A stretch of DNA of 64,000 nt from Candidatus Nanopelagicales bacterium (GCA_037045355.1 JBAOHO010000021.1:124001-188000); one strand, 5' to 3'. Shown: positions 10,621-19,601, numbered from the stretch's first letter. The notes: generated by a model from the letters alone, not told the origin. Translations and numbers: made by a program.

Positions 10621-11622
10621 ATGACCAACTCCAAGTTACGGACTTCGGTGGGTTTCCCCCTGCCGAGTCCGCAGCTCGAGAGTAGGTTGCTGCACGGCCT
10701 GGCCGCCGTCGAGGAACAACTCGCCGATGCGGTCAAGAGCAGTGATGACTTTGTGTCCGAGGCTTCACGGCACCTGGTCTCCGCCGGCGGCAAGCGGTTT
10801 CGACCTCTGCTGACCCTCCTGTCGGCGGAGTACGGCGACTACGCCGCCCCCGGGGTCATCCCGTCGGCCGTGGTCGTGGAGTTGACCCATCTCGCGACCC
10901 TCTATCACGACGATGTGATGGACGAGGCCCCGAGACGCCGAGGCGCGGAATCCGCCAACTCCCGGTGGGGTAACACCGTCGCGATCCTCACCGGCGATTT
11001 CCTGTTCGCGCGTGCCTCGGACATCCTGGCCGACCTCGGCCCGGAGGCGGTGCGGCTCCAAGCGCGTACTTTCGAGCGTCTCTGCGTCGGTCAGATCCGA
11101 GAGACGATGGGGCCTGGCCCAGGTGACAGCCCCGTTGATCACCATCTCGCCGTCCTGGCCGACAAGACCGGCAGCCTCATCGCCACCTCAGCGCGGTTCG
11201 GTGCCCTGCAGTCCGGGGCAGACGACTTCATCGTCGACGCGCTCACGCGGTACGGCGAACGAATCGGGGTGGCTTTCCAACTCGCTGACGACCTGGTGGA
11301 CATCACCAGCGACTCGTCGGATTCAGGCAAGACCCCCGGCACCGATCTCCGCGAAGGTATCGCCACCTTGCCCGGACTGCTGGTTCTGGAACGTGACGAC
11401 GGCAGTCGGCTCGCCGACCTGCTGAGCCGACCGCTCCCCGATGATCGGGAACACGCTGAAGCGCTCGCTCTCCTGCGGGCGGACCCGGCACTCGCCCAGG
11501 CGCAGGCCCAGGCGCAACTGTGGGCGGCCGAGGCGCGGGAGTGCCTGGCGCCGTTGCCTGATCTCCCGGCGACTGCCGCGCTGTCGTCACTGTGTGACTA
11601 CGTGGTGGCTCGCACCGGATGA
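10621..11622 (+). CDS. Trans-polyprenyl diphosphate synthase (probable menaquinone side chain)
   Basis: A 333-residue enzyme that condenses isopentenyl diphosphate units onto an allylic diphosphate. The first aspartate-rich motif D-D-V-M-D (97-101) and the second D-D-L-V-D (223-227) are intact, as is the G-G-K-R-F-R-P motif near residue 57. The context next to complex I suggests that it makes the long menaquinone tail (heptaprenyl to nonaprenyl), but chain length cannot be read with certainty. The start is set by the TACCCT box 6 bases upstream. Geranylgeranyl synthase is an alternative. Confidence 0.9.
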   Translation: MTNSKLRTSVGFPLPSPQLESRLLHGLAAVEEQLADAVKSSDDFVSEASRHLVSAGGKRFRPLLTLLSAEYGDYAAPGVIPSAVVVELTHLATLYHDDVMDEAPRRRGAESANSRWGNTVAILTGDFLFARASDILADLGPEAVRLQARTFERLCVGQIRETMGPGPGDSPVDHHLAVLADKTGSLIATSARFGALQSGADDFIVDALTRYGERIGVAFQLADDLVDITSDSSDSGKTPGTDLREGIATLPGLLVLERDDGSRLADLLSRPLPDDREHAEALALLRADPALAQAQAQAQLWAAEARECLAPLPDLPATAALSSLCDYVVARTG

Positions 11623-11649
11623 CGGTGGAGCCGCGCTTGTCGCCGCTGA

Positions 11650-12825
11650 TTACAGACCCATCAGTCGGGTAGCCAGATCGGTCATCACCTCGGTCGCGCC
11701 GCCGCCGATGCCAAGGATGCGGACATCGCGGTAGTGCCTTTCGACCTCGGTGCCGGTCATGTATCCCGCGCCGCCGAACAACTGCACGGCCCGGTCGGCG
11801 ACATACTCGCCGGCGGCCACACCTGTGGTCTTGGCCAGGAGAGCGGGTAGCAGCACTTGTTGGCCGTCCGCATGCCGGGCTGCCACGTCGCGGCAGTAGA
11901 CCCGAGCGATGTCGGTCTGTCGATGCATCTCGGCCAGCATGTGGCGAACCACCTGTCTCGTGACCAGCGGGCGTCCGAAGGTCTCGCGGTCGCGCACCCA
12001 GGCCGTGCTGAGGTCCAGACAGCGCTGCGCCGTGGCGTATCCGGTCACAGCCAGCGTCAAGCGCTCCGTGACGAAGTGTCGGGCCAAGGACGCGAATCCC
12101 TGCTCGAACCCGAGCACGTTCGCAGCCGGCACACTCACATCGGAGAACGAGATCTCGGCGGTGTCGCTGCAGCGCCAGCCCATCTTGTCCAGTTTCCGGG
12201 TGATCGAGAAGCCGGGAGTGTCGGTCGGAACGGCGATCAACGAGATACCTTCCGCTCCCTCACCTCCGGTGCGAGCGGCGACCACAACGTGGTCTGCGCG
12301 GGTCGCGGAAGTGATGTAGGTCTTGGCCCCGTTCAACACCACTCTGTCGCCGTCGCGCGCCGCGGTGGTCCGCAGCCGGGCAACGTCGGAGCCACCGTCC
12401 GGTTCGGTCACCCCCAGCGACGCGACCACTTCCCCGGCCAGGACCGGTCGGACGAACCGCTCCAGCAGGTAAGTGGCGCCGGCCTCGTCACCTGACTCCC
12501 GACGGCGAAGTACCTCGTCACTGACATGAGGTGTCGCGATGCCATGCGTCAGCATCCCAGCGACAACCCCACCGGTTCCGCCGCCCGCGAGAACCTCCTC
12601 GATGATGATCGTCATATCGACCGTGTCTCCGCCGGATCCTCCGACTTCCTCGGGGAAACCAACCCCCAGAAGTCCGAGGGAGGCCGCCTCCTTCTGCAGA
12701 CTGAGCGGCATCTCGCCGTTGGCCTCCCACTCGTCCACGTGTGGAGCGATGTGGTCGGTCGTGAAAGCCCGCACGGTGGCGGCGAGTGCTGCGCGCTCGG
12801 GTGTGCGAAAGGGATCGGTGGTCAT
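11650..12825 (-). CDS. Acyl-CoA dehydrogenase
   Basis: A 391-residue flavoprotein that oxidises an acyl-CoA to the enoyl-CoA and passes electrons to ETF. The three domains are recognisable: the N-terminal helical domain, the beta domain with V-T-E-P-D-G-G-S-D near residue 138, and the C-terminal helical domain ending with Q-L-F-G-G-A-G-Y-M-T-G-T-E-V-E-R. The segment that carries the catalytic glutamate in medium-chain enzymes reads I-G-G-G-A-T-E-V-M here, so the catalytic base may lie elsewhere as in isovaleryl-CoA-type enzymes. Substrate is unknown. A TAGGTT box (12832-12837) 6 bases before the ATG indicates a leaderless mRNA. Confidence 0.92.
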   Translation of the reverse strand: MTTDPFRTPERAALAATVRAFTTDHIAPHVDEWEANGEMPLSLQKEAASLGLLGVGFPEEVGGSGGDTVDMTIIIEEVLAGGGTGGVVAGMLTHGIATPHVSDEVLRRRESGDEAGATYLLERFVRPVLAGEVVASLGVTEPDGGSDVARLRTTAARDGDRVVLNGAKTYITSATRADHVVVAARTGGEGAEGISLIAVPTDTPGFSITRKLDKMGWRCSDTAEISFSDVSVPAANVLGFEQGFASLARHFVTERLTLAVTGYATAQRCLDLSTAWVRDRETFGRPLVTRQVVRHMLAEMHRQTDIARVYCRDVAARHADGQQVLLPALLAKTTGVAAGEYVADRAVQLFGGAGYMTGTEVERHYRDVRILGIGGGATEVMTDLATRLMGL

Positions 12826-12831
12826 AGGGGG

Positions 12832-12837
12832 AACCTA
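12832..12837 (-). promoter_or_regulatory. -10 box for leaderless acyl-CoA dehydrogenase transcript
   Basis: On the minus strand TAGGTT is followed after 6 bases by the ATG of the acyl-CoA dehydrogenase, with no Shine-Dalgarno sequence between them. Confidence 0.55.
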
Positions 12838-12963
12838 CGGGGCACCGCACGCTCGCGCACCGCGCTATGCCGGGATGTGGTCAGGGACACGCGGATGTCG
12901 GGCGGGTTGCAGGTCCGCCGGCGGCTGCGGTTCATGTCGGGAGCTGGGCCGAGTTCCGCGCAG

Positions 12964-13944
12964 TCATGAAGCGGGAGCGACAGAAGGCGTCGGGTCAGGT
13001 CCGAACAACTCGCCTGAGCGCAGGGCCGCGATGCTGCGTACGGCGATCCCGACAAGGAACAGCGTGACGGCTGCGATGAGGGTCCAGGCCAGCCACGTGG
13101 CCCAGGCGGCGTCGGTGGTGTGCAGCCAGCGCAGCCCATAGGCCACCGCAGCGCAATACGAGAAGGTGAACGCCCAGAAACCGGCCGAGAAGCGCAGACT
13201 GCGGTACAGGGACAGGAGTCTCACCTGCACCAAGACCATCAGCACCGCGAATCCGGCCAACACGTATTGGATGCTGTCGGTCACACCCCCGTTCATCACG
13301 AACCAGGCGTTGCCGGCGACTACCGAGGGGGCCACGTCGATGGCCAGGGTCGGGACCAGGGCGGGCGGAAGCGATTCGACCACGAAGTTGCGGTTGTTGA
13401 TGATGGACCCGAGCAGGAGCCACGCGATTCCGCCCAGCCCGAACGCCATGAGCGCCAGTTCCGGATACCCGAGGGCGCCCAGTGCTGTTGCGGTGATGAG
13501 CCCCGCGGCGACAGTTGGCAGGTAGTAGGCCGAGTTCAATGCGCGCTCGGGAACTCCGTGTCCCACCCATCGACCGGTCAACCAGGCTCCCAGGAGCAGT
13601 GCGGTCGCCGCACCCACGACGGTGAGGACCAGAGAAGCCGGAACAGACCAGTGGTGGACTTCAGGGGCCAGCACGACGAGCGTCACAGGGATCAGGGCAA
13701 GGAATGGCGCGGTGACGGGGTGGGTCAACTCGGCAGTCAGGGACGTCTTCCGGGAGATCAGTCGGCGCGCGTACAGGGTCACCAGGACTAGCCACACGGC
13801 CAGAGTGAGCAGCGCCAGCAAGCCCGGCAAGACGTCAGGGGCCGCGAAATCGTCGGCGGCCACTCGCCACACCGACGTCAGTCCGGCCAGCCCGAAGGAG
13901 ATGGAGAAGGCCGTCGCCGGGATGTCCAACTGCGAATGCCCCAC
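12964..13944 (-). CDS. SLAC1/TehA-type (TDT family) membrane transporter
   Basis: A 326-residue membrane protein with ten predicted hydrophobic segments and short loops, the layout of the tellurite-resistance/dicarboxylate transporter (TDT) and SLAC1 anion-channel family. The first helix begins after A-T-A-F-S-I-S-F-G-L-A-G-L, a family-like N-terminus. These proteins move small anions, dicarboxylates or sulfite; the substrate here is not readable. The GTG start is supported by TAGGCT 6 bases upstream (13951-13956) on the minus strand, another leaderless arrangement. The next gene upstream on this strand is korB, but the 82-base gap and own promoter box argue for separate expression. Confidence 0.8.
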   Translation of the reverse strand: MGHSQLDIPATAFSISFGLAGLTSVWRVAADDFAAPDVLPGLLALLTLAVWLVLVTLYARRLISRKTSLTAELTHPVTAPFLALIPVTLVVLAPEVHHWSVPASLVLTVVGAATALLLGAWLTGRWVGHGVPERALNSAYYLPTVAAGLITATALGALGYPELALMAFGLGGIAWLLLGSIINNRNFVVESLPPALVPTLAIDVAPSVVAGNAWFVMNGGVTDSIQYVLAGFAVLMVLVQVRLLSLYRSLRFSAGFWAFTFSYCAAVAYGLRWLHTTDAAWATWLAWTLIAAVTLFLVGIAVRSIAALRSGELFGPDPTPSVAPAS

Positions 13945-13950
13945 ATCGCG

Positions 13951-13956
13951 AGCCTA
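13951..13956 (-). promoter_or_regulatory. -10 box for leaderless transporter transcript
   Basis: TAGGCT on the minus strand is followed after 6 bases by the GTG start of the TDT transporter. It lies inside the korB-transporter gap. Confidence 0.5.
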
Positions 13957-14026
13957 GTGCTCGTGCCTCTTGTTCCTCTCGGTTACGCAGTGACCGGGAA
14001 CTGTGTGGCGGCGCCCGATGGACGAG

Positions 14027-15082
14027 TCAGGTGACCACCCAGGTATCGCGACCGGCGAGCAGAGCCGCAAGATCCTGGTCCGAGGCGGCCGACCCGGCGG
14101 CGGCGTTCTGTTCGCGCACGAGCCGGTCGTAGGAGGGCCGTTGTACATCGCGGAAGATCCCGATGGCGGTCTTGTCGAGCGTGCCCGGGTCCACGAGCCG
14201 GGACAGCGCGAAGGCGACACCGGGGTCGTCGGCCGCGGGGTTGTGCACGATGAGTTCCGATTCCCCGACGTCGGCCACTTCGACGACCTTGACGTGCCCG
14301 TCGCGATCTCGGATCACGCCCCGATGCCCGTCGATCCCGAATCGGATCGGTTCCCCTGCCCGCAGGCGGATCAGATGCTCGTCCTTGATGCCCGCATCTT
14401 TCAGCGGCTCGAACGCCCCATCGTTGAAGATGTTGCAGTTCTGGTAGATCTCCACCAACGCCGAACCCTCGTGTGCCGCGGCTGCCCCCAGGACAGCGGT
14501 CAGATGTTTGCGATCCGAGTCGATGGTGCGCGCCACGAACGTGGCTTCGGCGCCGAGCGCCAGCGACACCGGGTTGAAGGGGTAGTCGACAGAGCCCATG
14601 GGGGTTGATTTCGTGATCTTGCCGGCCTCGGAGGTCGGCGAGTATTGGCCCTTGGTCAGGCCGTAGATCCGGTTGTTGAACAGCAGGATCTTGAGATTCA
14701 CGTTGCGTCGCAGGGCGTGGATGAGGTGGTTGCCACCGATGGACAGGGAGTCGCCGTCGCCGGTGATGACCCAGACGGACAGGTCGGGGCGGCTGACGGA
14801 CAGTCCGGTGGCGATGGCCGGTGCGCGGCCGTGGATCGAATGCAGTCCGTAGGTGTTCAGGTAGTACGGGAACCGACTGGAGCAGCCGATCCCGGAGACG
14901 AAGACGATGTTCTCGCGACGCAGTCCCAGACTCGGCAGGAACCCTTGGACAGCGGCGAGTATCGCGTAGTCGCCGCACCCTGGGCACCAGCGGACTTCTT
15001 GGTCGCTCTTGAACTGTTTCGCCGACAGCGGTTCATCGGACTTGGGGACCAAGTCGAGGGCGGGCAGCTCGGTGGCGGTCAT
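14027..15082 (-). CDS. korB: 2-oxoacid:ferredoxin oxidoreductase, beta subunit
   Basis: A 351-residue thiamine-diphosphate-binding subunit. The W-C-P-G-C-G-D-Y motif (residues 32-39), the single additional cysteine in G-I-G-C-S-S-R, and the ThDP/Mg motif G-D-G-D-S-L-S-I-G-G-N-H are all present. With KorA it decarboxylates 2-oxoglutarate (or pyruvate) and reduces ferredoxin, bypassing the NAD-linked dehydrogenase. Its ATG overlaps the korA stop (ATGA), so the two are co-translated. Preference for 2-oxoglutarate is inferred from the actinobacterial KorAB architecture. Confidence 0.94.
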   Translation of the reverse strand: MTATELPALDLVPKSDEPLSAKQFKSDQEVRWCPGCGDYAILAAVQGFLPSLGLRRENIVFVSGIGCSSRFPYYLNTYGLHSIHGRAPAIATGLSVSRPDLSVWVITGDGDSLSIGGNHLIHALRRNVNLKILLFNNRIYGLTKGQYSPTSEAGKITKSTPMGSVDYPFNPVSLALGAEATFVARTIDSDRKHLTAVLGAAAAHEGSALVEIYQNCNIFNDGAFEPLKDAGIKDEHLIRLRAGEPIRFGIDGHRGVIRDRDGHVKVVEVADVGESELIVHNPAADDPGVAFALSRLVDPGTLDKTAIGIFRDVQRPSYDRLVREQNAAAGSAASDQDLAALLAGRDTWVVT

Positions 15083-16987
15083 GTCAGGCTCCGTTCGGCG
15101 AGGCCGGTGATGTCGGGTTGGTCCTGGCCGATCTCGCTGCGGATCACGTCAGCCAGATCCTCCGAGCGGAAGGGCAGCCCCCGCACCTGGTTGTAGGGGA
15201 GGGCATCGACGAGGTAGCGCCCGCGGATCAGCAGCGCCAACTGACCGAGGTTCATCTCCGGGATGATGACCCGCCGGTAGCGGCGCAGCACCTCGGCGGT
15301 GTTGGCGGGAAACGGATTCAGGTGGCGCAGATGCGCGTGAGCCACCTGCAGACCGTCGTCGCGCACGAGCCGGCAAGCCGCTGCTATCGGGCCGTAGGTA
15401 GAGCCCCAACCCAACACGAGCACGTCGGCCTCGCTGCTGGGATCGTCGACCGCGAGGGGCGGGATGTCGTCGGCGATGCCGTCGATTTTCGCTTGGCGAG
15501 TCCGCACCATGAAGTCGTGGTTGGCGGGGTCATAGGAAATGTCGCCCGTGATGTCGGCCTTCTCGAGGCCGCCGATGCGGTGCTCCAGGCCGGTGGTGCC
15601 CGGAACGGCCCATGGGCGGGCGAGTGTCTCCGGATCACGCTTGAACGGGTGGAACACGGCGGTTGCCGTCAGTGTCGGTGTCGTTGGGCTCCGTGGTGAA
15701 ACTCACCGAGAGGTCGGGCAGTGCGTCGACGTCAGGGATCCGCCACGGTTCGGCGCCGTTGGCCAGATAGCCGTCGGACAGGACCAAGACGGGGGTCCGG
15801 TACTTCGTCGCGATCCGCACGGCCTCGAGCGCGGCGTAGAAGCAGTCGCCGGGGGACTGGGGCGCGATGATCGGTACCGGCGCTTCGCCGTTTCGCCCGA
15901 ACATGGCTTGCAGCAGGTCGGCTTGTTCGGTCTTGGTCGGCAGCCCGGTGGACGGGCCGCCGCGCTGCACGTCGATCACGATCAGGGGGAGTTCCAGCGC
16001 AACGGCGAGGCCCAGTGTCTCGGACTTCAAGGCCAATCCCGGTCCGCTGGTGGTGGTGACGCCGATCGACCCGCCGTAGGCGGCCCCCAGCGCGGCACCG
16101 ATGCCGGCGATCTCATCCTCGGCCTGGAACGTGGTCACGCCGAAGCGCTTGTGCTTGGCCAACTCGTGCAAGATGTCCGAGGCGGGGGTGATCGGATAGG
16201 AGCCGAGGAACATCCCGATGCCGCTGTGTTGGGCTGCGGCAACGAGACCATAGGCGAGGGCCAGGTTGCCGGTGATGTTGCGGTAGATGCCGGTCGGGAC
16301 CTCCGCCCGCCGCACCTCGTACTGGACGGCGAATGTCTCCGTGGTCTCCCCGAACGACCACCCGGCCTCGAAGGCAGCCAGATTGGCCGCCAGGATCTCC
16401 GGCTTCTTGGCGAACTTGTCGTCGAGGAATGCCTTGGTCTGATCGGTCGGCCGGTCGTAGAGCCACGACAGCAAGCCGAGCGCGAACATGTTCTTGGCCC
16501 GCTCGGCCTCCTTCTTGGAGATGTCGAAGGGCTCCAGCGCTCCGACGGTCAGCGAGGTCAGGGGGATCGGGTGCACGCTGTAGGAGTCCAACGAACCATC
16601 CGTGAGCGGATCCGTGTCGTACCCGACCTTCTGCGTCGCTCGCTTGGTGAACTCGTCGGTGTTGACGATGACGGTGCCGCCGCGGCCCAGATCAGCGATG
16701 TTCGCCTTGAGTGCGGCCGGATTCATGGCCACCAGCACATCGGGGGAGTCGCCCGGGGTCATGATGTCGTGATCGGCGAAATGGATCTGGAAGGCCGACA
16801 CACCAGGGAGCGTCCCGGCGGGTGCGCGGATCTCGGCGGGGAAGTCGGGCAGGGTCGACAGGTCATTGCCGAACGAGGCAGTGGCGGAGGTGAAGCGGTC
16901 TCCGGTCAGTTGCATGCCGTCGCCGGAGTCGCCCGCGAACCGAATGATGACGTCGCTGCGTTCGATGCGTTCCTTGGCCACGGTCAT
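15079..16987 (-). CDS. korA: 2-oxoacid:ferredoxin oxidoreductase, gamma-alpha fusion subunit (frameshifted)
   Basis: The gamma domain comes first (residues 1 to about 190, beginning I-I-R-F-A-G-D-S-G-D-G-M), then the alpha domain (Y-P-I-T-P-A-S-D-I-L near 240), the fused layout of actinobacterial KorA. Reading is broken near 15656-15662, where one extra base follows ...G-N; skipping it joins D-G-N to A-V-F-H-P-F-K-R and continues to the stop at 15079. The corrected protein has 635 residues, the expected size. The upstream frame alone would end early at 15635. The ATG at 16987 has a short AAGG adjacent. The frameshift is probably a sequence error, since the downstream half is fully conserved. 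Confidence 0.9.
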
Positions 16988-17188
16988 CCTTCGGACCCGG
17001 GGCCGAGTGGGCCCGGATATTGGTCGTCGGTCGGCGAGCCCACGAGAGGTACGGCCACCCGCGAGATCAGTTGCGGCTCTCGCGAGGGCAGTTCCACACC
17101 CGCGAGGGCACGTGCAATTGTGCCCCACTTCCCGCGTCGGCCCAACCCAGCGTGTCTGAGGGTCGAGGTGACGTACACCACCTCCGGG

Positions 17189-17251
17189 GCCCGAGCGGAT
17201 GCGGTCAGCGCCCGAGCGGATGCGGTCAGCGCCCGAGCGGATGCGATCAGC
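17189..17251. repeat. Three tandem copies of a 21-bp unit
   Basis: The unit gcccgagcggatgcggtcag(c) occurs three times in a row; the third copy has one change (gcgatcag). The last copy contains the stop codon of the yajQ gene on the minus strand. The 21-bp unit keeps the reading frame. The rest of the korA-yajQ gap (16988-17188) shows no convincing gene. Confidence 0.9.
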
Positions 17252-17738
17252 GGTAGTTCGTGAACTGGACCGGGAAGTCCAGATCTTCCTGCTTGACCAG
17301 AGCGATGACTGCCTGCAGATCGTCGCGCTTCTTACCGGAGACGCGCAGTTCGTCACCCTGGATCTGCGGCTTGACCCCCTTGGGTCCGGAGTCGCGGATG
17401 ATCTTCGCCAGCTTCTTGGCCTGCTCGGCGGTGAGCCCGGACTGCAATGACGCCGAGATCTTGTACTCCTTGCCGGACAGTCGAGGCTCACCGGACTCGA
17501 GGGCCTTGAGGCTGATCGAGCGCTTGACCAGCTTGTCCTTGAACACATCCAAGGCGGCGAGGGCTCGCTCCTCGGTGCCGGCGGTGATCTCGACACTGAG
17601 GTCACCGGTCCACTCGATCCCGGCCCCCGTGTTCTTGAAGTCGAAGCGGGTGCGCAGTTCCTTCTGCGCTTGGTTCAGCGCGTTGTCGACCTCCTGCCGC
17701 TCCACCTTGGACACGATGTCGAAACTGCTGTCTGCCAT
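17247..17738 (-). CDS. YajQ-family nucleotide-binding protein
   Basis: A 163-residue cytoplasmic protein of the YajQ/UPF0234 family. The start M-A-D-S-S-F-D-I-V-S-K, the central K-N-T-G-A-G-I-E-W and the end D-L-D-F-P-V-Q-F-T-N-Y-R are typical and full length. Members bind nucleotides or RNA, and one has been described as a cyclic-di-GMP effector in a proteobacterium; the role here is unknown. A GGAAGGCGG stretch precedes the ATG. The stop codon lies inside a 21-bp tandem repeat. Confidence 0.93.
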   Translation of the reverse strand: MADSSFDIVSKVERQEVDNALNQAQKELRTRFDFKNTGAGIEWTGDLSVEITAGTEERALAALDVFKDKLVKRSISLKALESGEPRLSGKEYKISASLQSGLTAEQAKKLAKIIRDSGPKGVKPQIQGDELRVSGKKRDDLQAVIALVKQEDLDFPVQFTNYR

Positions 17739-17840
17739 GAGAACCGCCTTCCGGAAAACGCCGCGAGGCCCATTGTGGCAGCGCGACCGTAGCTGGGGTC
17801 GGGACCCCTGCTACCCTGAGCGCGGTCGTCAACCGACAAC

Positions 17841-17922
17841 GGCGGGTTGCCCGAGCGGCCAAAGGGAGCAGACTGTAAATCTGCCGGCTCTGCCTTCAGT
17901 GGTTCGAATCCACTACCCGCCA
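17841..17922 (+). tRNA. tRNA-Tyr (GTA)
   Basis: The acceptor stem GGCGGGT pairs with ACCCGCC. There is a long variable arm as expected for tRNA-Tyr, the anticodon GTA is at 17875-17877, and the T-loop reads GGTTCGAATCC. The discriminator A is followed by CC, not a full CCA. A TACCCT box at 17812-17817 may be its -10 element. Confidence 0.95.
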
Positions 17923-18046
17923 CCATCGGAATCCTGAACATCCCCTGCGGGGGCGTGGCGAGTGTGCCTCGCATAGGCCTCTAGCCTGGAAGGCAGTAAC
18001 CGGTTCGGGGCCACTCGGCCGGTGGGGTTCTATCCGGGAGGTTCGA

Positions 18047-18784
18047 ATGCTCGCCCGCAAATTGTCCGCCGAGTTCGTCGGGACGTTCTTGCTTGTGCTG
18101 TTGGCCGTCGGCGCGGCGGTCAGCGGGATCGGTGGGCTGTCCGACTACCCCGCGAGCGGTGTCACTGGTGTGGCGCTGGCGTTCGGATTCGTCTTGATGG
18201 GTCTTGCCTACGCGCTCGGACCGACGTCCGGCTGCCATGTGAACCCGGCAGTGACCTTGGCCTTCATGGCGTCGCGTCGCCAGGAGGTCAAAGAGGGTTT
18301 GCTGTATATGGTCGTGCAGTTCCTGGGCGCTGCCTTGGGAGGTGCGGTGCTCTACGTCTTGGTCGAGTTCGGTGGGGTCGCTGATCGCACGGGTGGACTC
18401 GGTACCAACGCGTTCGGCGGCAACGGCCCCAACGCTCTTGGTGCCTTCGTCGCCGAACTCCTTCTGACGGCAGCTTTCGTCGGCGTCATCCTGCTGGTCA
18501 CCGACCACGCCGCTGCGCCGGGCTTCGCTGGCCTGGCCATCGGCGCCACCCTTGCGGCCGTCCACCTGGTCGGAATCCCTCTGACTGGCACCTCGGTCAA
18601 CCCGGCTCGCTCGTTGGGACCGGCGCTGTTCGCCGGTGGCGAGTCGTTGCAGCAGGTGTGGTTGTTCTTGATCGCACCGTTCCTCGGCGGGCTGCTGGCC
18701 GTCGGCTTCTGGGCACTGGTGCGGCCGCATGACGCGATCCTGGGCGACGAGGGCGAAGAAGCCCTCGAGCGGAACAAGGCCTGA
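18047..18784 (+). CDS. Aquaporin (MIP family, AqpZ-like)
   Basis: A 245-residue membrane protein with six helices and two half-helices. Both pore motifs are intact: G-C-H-V-N-P-A-V-T (NPA at 66-68) and G-T-S-V-N-P-A-R-S (NPA at 185-187). The Arg after the second NPA and the short loops resemble water-selective AqpZ more than glycerol facilitators. GGGAGG stands 7 bases before the ATG. The gene lies alone between tRNA genes. Confidence 0.93.
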   Translation: MLARKLSAEFVGTFLLVLLAVGAAVSGIGGLSDYPASGVTGVALAFGFVLMGLAYALGPTSGCHVNPAVTLAFMASRRQEVKEGLLYMVVQFLGAALGGAVLYVLVEFGGVADRTGGLGTNAFGGNGPNALGAFVAELLLTAAFVGVILLVTDHAAAPGFAGLAIGATLAAVHLVGIPLTGTSVNPARSLGPALFAGGESLQQVWLFLIAPFLGGLLAVGFWALVRPHDAILGDEGEEALERNKA

Positions 18785-18855
18785 TCGAACTGGCCCCGTG
18801 CCGCTGTGACGCCGGGGGCTCGGTCGCCAGTTATCAGTCCGGGGGGCGCGCGTAG

Positions 18856-18861
18856 TACCCT
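18856..18861 (+). promoter_or_regulatory. Probable -10 box for tRNA-Thr/tRNA-Met/rpmG
   Basis: TACCCT lies 12 bases upstream of tRNA-Thr. No clear -35 match is visible at the usual distance. The assignment relies on position and the consensus TANNNT. Confidence 0.4.
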
Positions 18862-18872
18862 GACTCACGCTC

Positions 18873-18945
18873 GCCCCAATAGCTCAGTCGGTAGAGCGTC
18901 TCCATGGTAAGGAGAAGGTCTACGGTTCGATTCCGTATTGGGGCT
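18873..18945 (+). tRNA. tRNA-Thr (GGT)
   Basis: GCCCCAA pairs with TTGGGGC. The anticodon loop reads ATGGTAA with GGT at 18906-18908. CCA is encoded directly after the discriminator T (18946-18948). It starts the conserved actinobacterial tRNA-Thr, tRNA-Met, rpmG series. Confidence 0.96.
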
Positions 18946-18999
18946 CCATGCTGCTCATGGCAGCAGCGGACAACTGAACAACCGGCACTTCGGTGCCAG

Positions 19000-19073
19000 G
19001 GCGGAGTAGCTCAGCCTGGTAGAGCAAGCGGCTCATAATCGCTGTGTCGTGGGTTCAAGTCCCGCCTCCGCTA
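19000..19073 (+). tRNA. tRNA-Met (CAT)
   Basis: GGCGGAG pairs with CTCCGCT (one G-U). The anticodon loop is CTCATAA with CAT. The T-arm reads GTGGGTTCAAGTCCCGC. The order after tRNA-Thr and before rpmG suggests the elongator form. CCA is not encoded. Confidence 0.93.
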
Positions 19074-19109
19074 CCCCTCACAGAAACAACTTCCGAAAGG
19101 AACCGACTC

Positions 19110-19277
19110 ATGGCCAAGGCCAGCGATGTCCGCCCCAAGATCACCTTGGCTTGCCAGGACTGCAAAGAGCGCAACTACATCACGAAGAAGAACCGGCGCA
19201 ACAACCCCGACCGGCTCGAGTTGAAGAAGTTCTGCCCGCGCTGCAACGCCAGCACGGTGCACAAGGAAACCCGCTGA
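19110..19277 (+). CDS. rpmG: 50S ribosomal protein L33 (zinc-binding form)
   Basis: A 55-residue basic protein with two cysteine pairs, C-Q-D-C and C-P-R-C, that form the zinc ribbon of the C+ type L33. The segment I-T-K-K-N-R-R-N-N-P-D-R-L is family-typical. GAAAGG stands 9 bases before the ATG; in-frame codons upstream lie inside tRNA-Met and are not used. Confidence 0.96.
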   Translation: MAKASDVRPKITLACQDCKERNYITKKNRRNNPDRLELKKFCPRCNASTVHKETR

Positions 19278-19601
19278 GCAAGCGGTCGTAGGCGATTCAG
19301 CACCCCAGCCAGGCCATAGGCGGATCGCCTCGCCGCTACTTGAAGGATCCACCACCCCCCTTCCCTTCGCTCTCTTCACTGCTGCCCCCCACACTCACAG
19401 ATCACGGGCTTAGCGGCACAGCTCCTGCAGTTCCGGCGCTAGGGCATGTGTGTCCGAGTCCCTCGCCGCCCCCGCAGGCGATCGACACGCACACCGGGAT
19501 AGGTTCGGGGAATCGATCGATTCACGTCGGATCGGGATCGGGTCGGGATCAAGTCGGATCAAGTCGGATCAAGTCGGATCAAGTCGGATCAAGGAGGAAC
19601 T
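19278..19601. other. Intergenic region with tandem repeats, rpmG to fabG-like gene
   Basis: This 324-base gap holds no credible gene. It contains a pyrimidine-rich stretch with runs of C (19351-19390) and ends in a 10-bp tandem repeat that abuts the ribosome binding site of the next gene. A promoter for the fatty-acid cassette must lie here, but no consensus box is clear. Confidence 0.6.
19551..19590. repeat. Four tandem copies of a 10-bp unit next to a ribosome binding site
   Basis: aagtcggatc occurs four times without interruption and runs into aaggaggaac, whose first bases imitate a fifth unit and supply the Shine-Dalgarno sequence of the following gene. Degenerate gtcgggatc copies precede it. 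Confidence 0.9.

Noticed and set aside
12526..13141. Plus-strand frames between the acyl-CoA dehydrogenase and the transporter
   Set aside because: They overlap the two convincing minus-strand genes and show no domain or start signal.
16984..17181. 65-codon minus-strand frame upstream of korA
   Set aside because: No ribosome site, no conserved features, and it ends in the korA start region; probably the korA leader.
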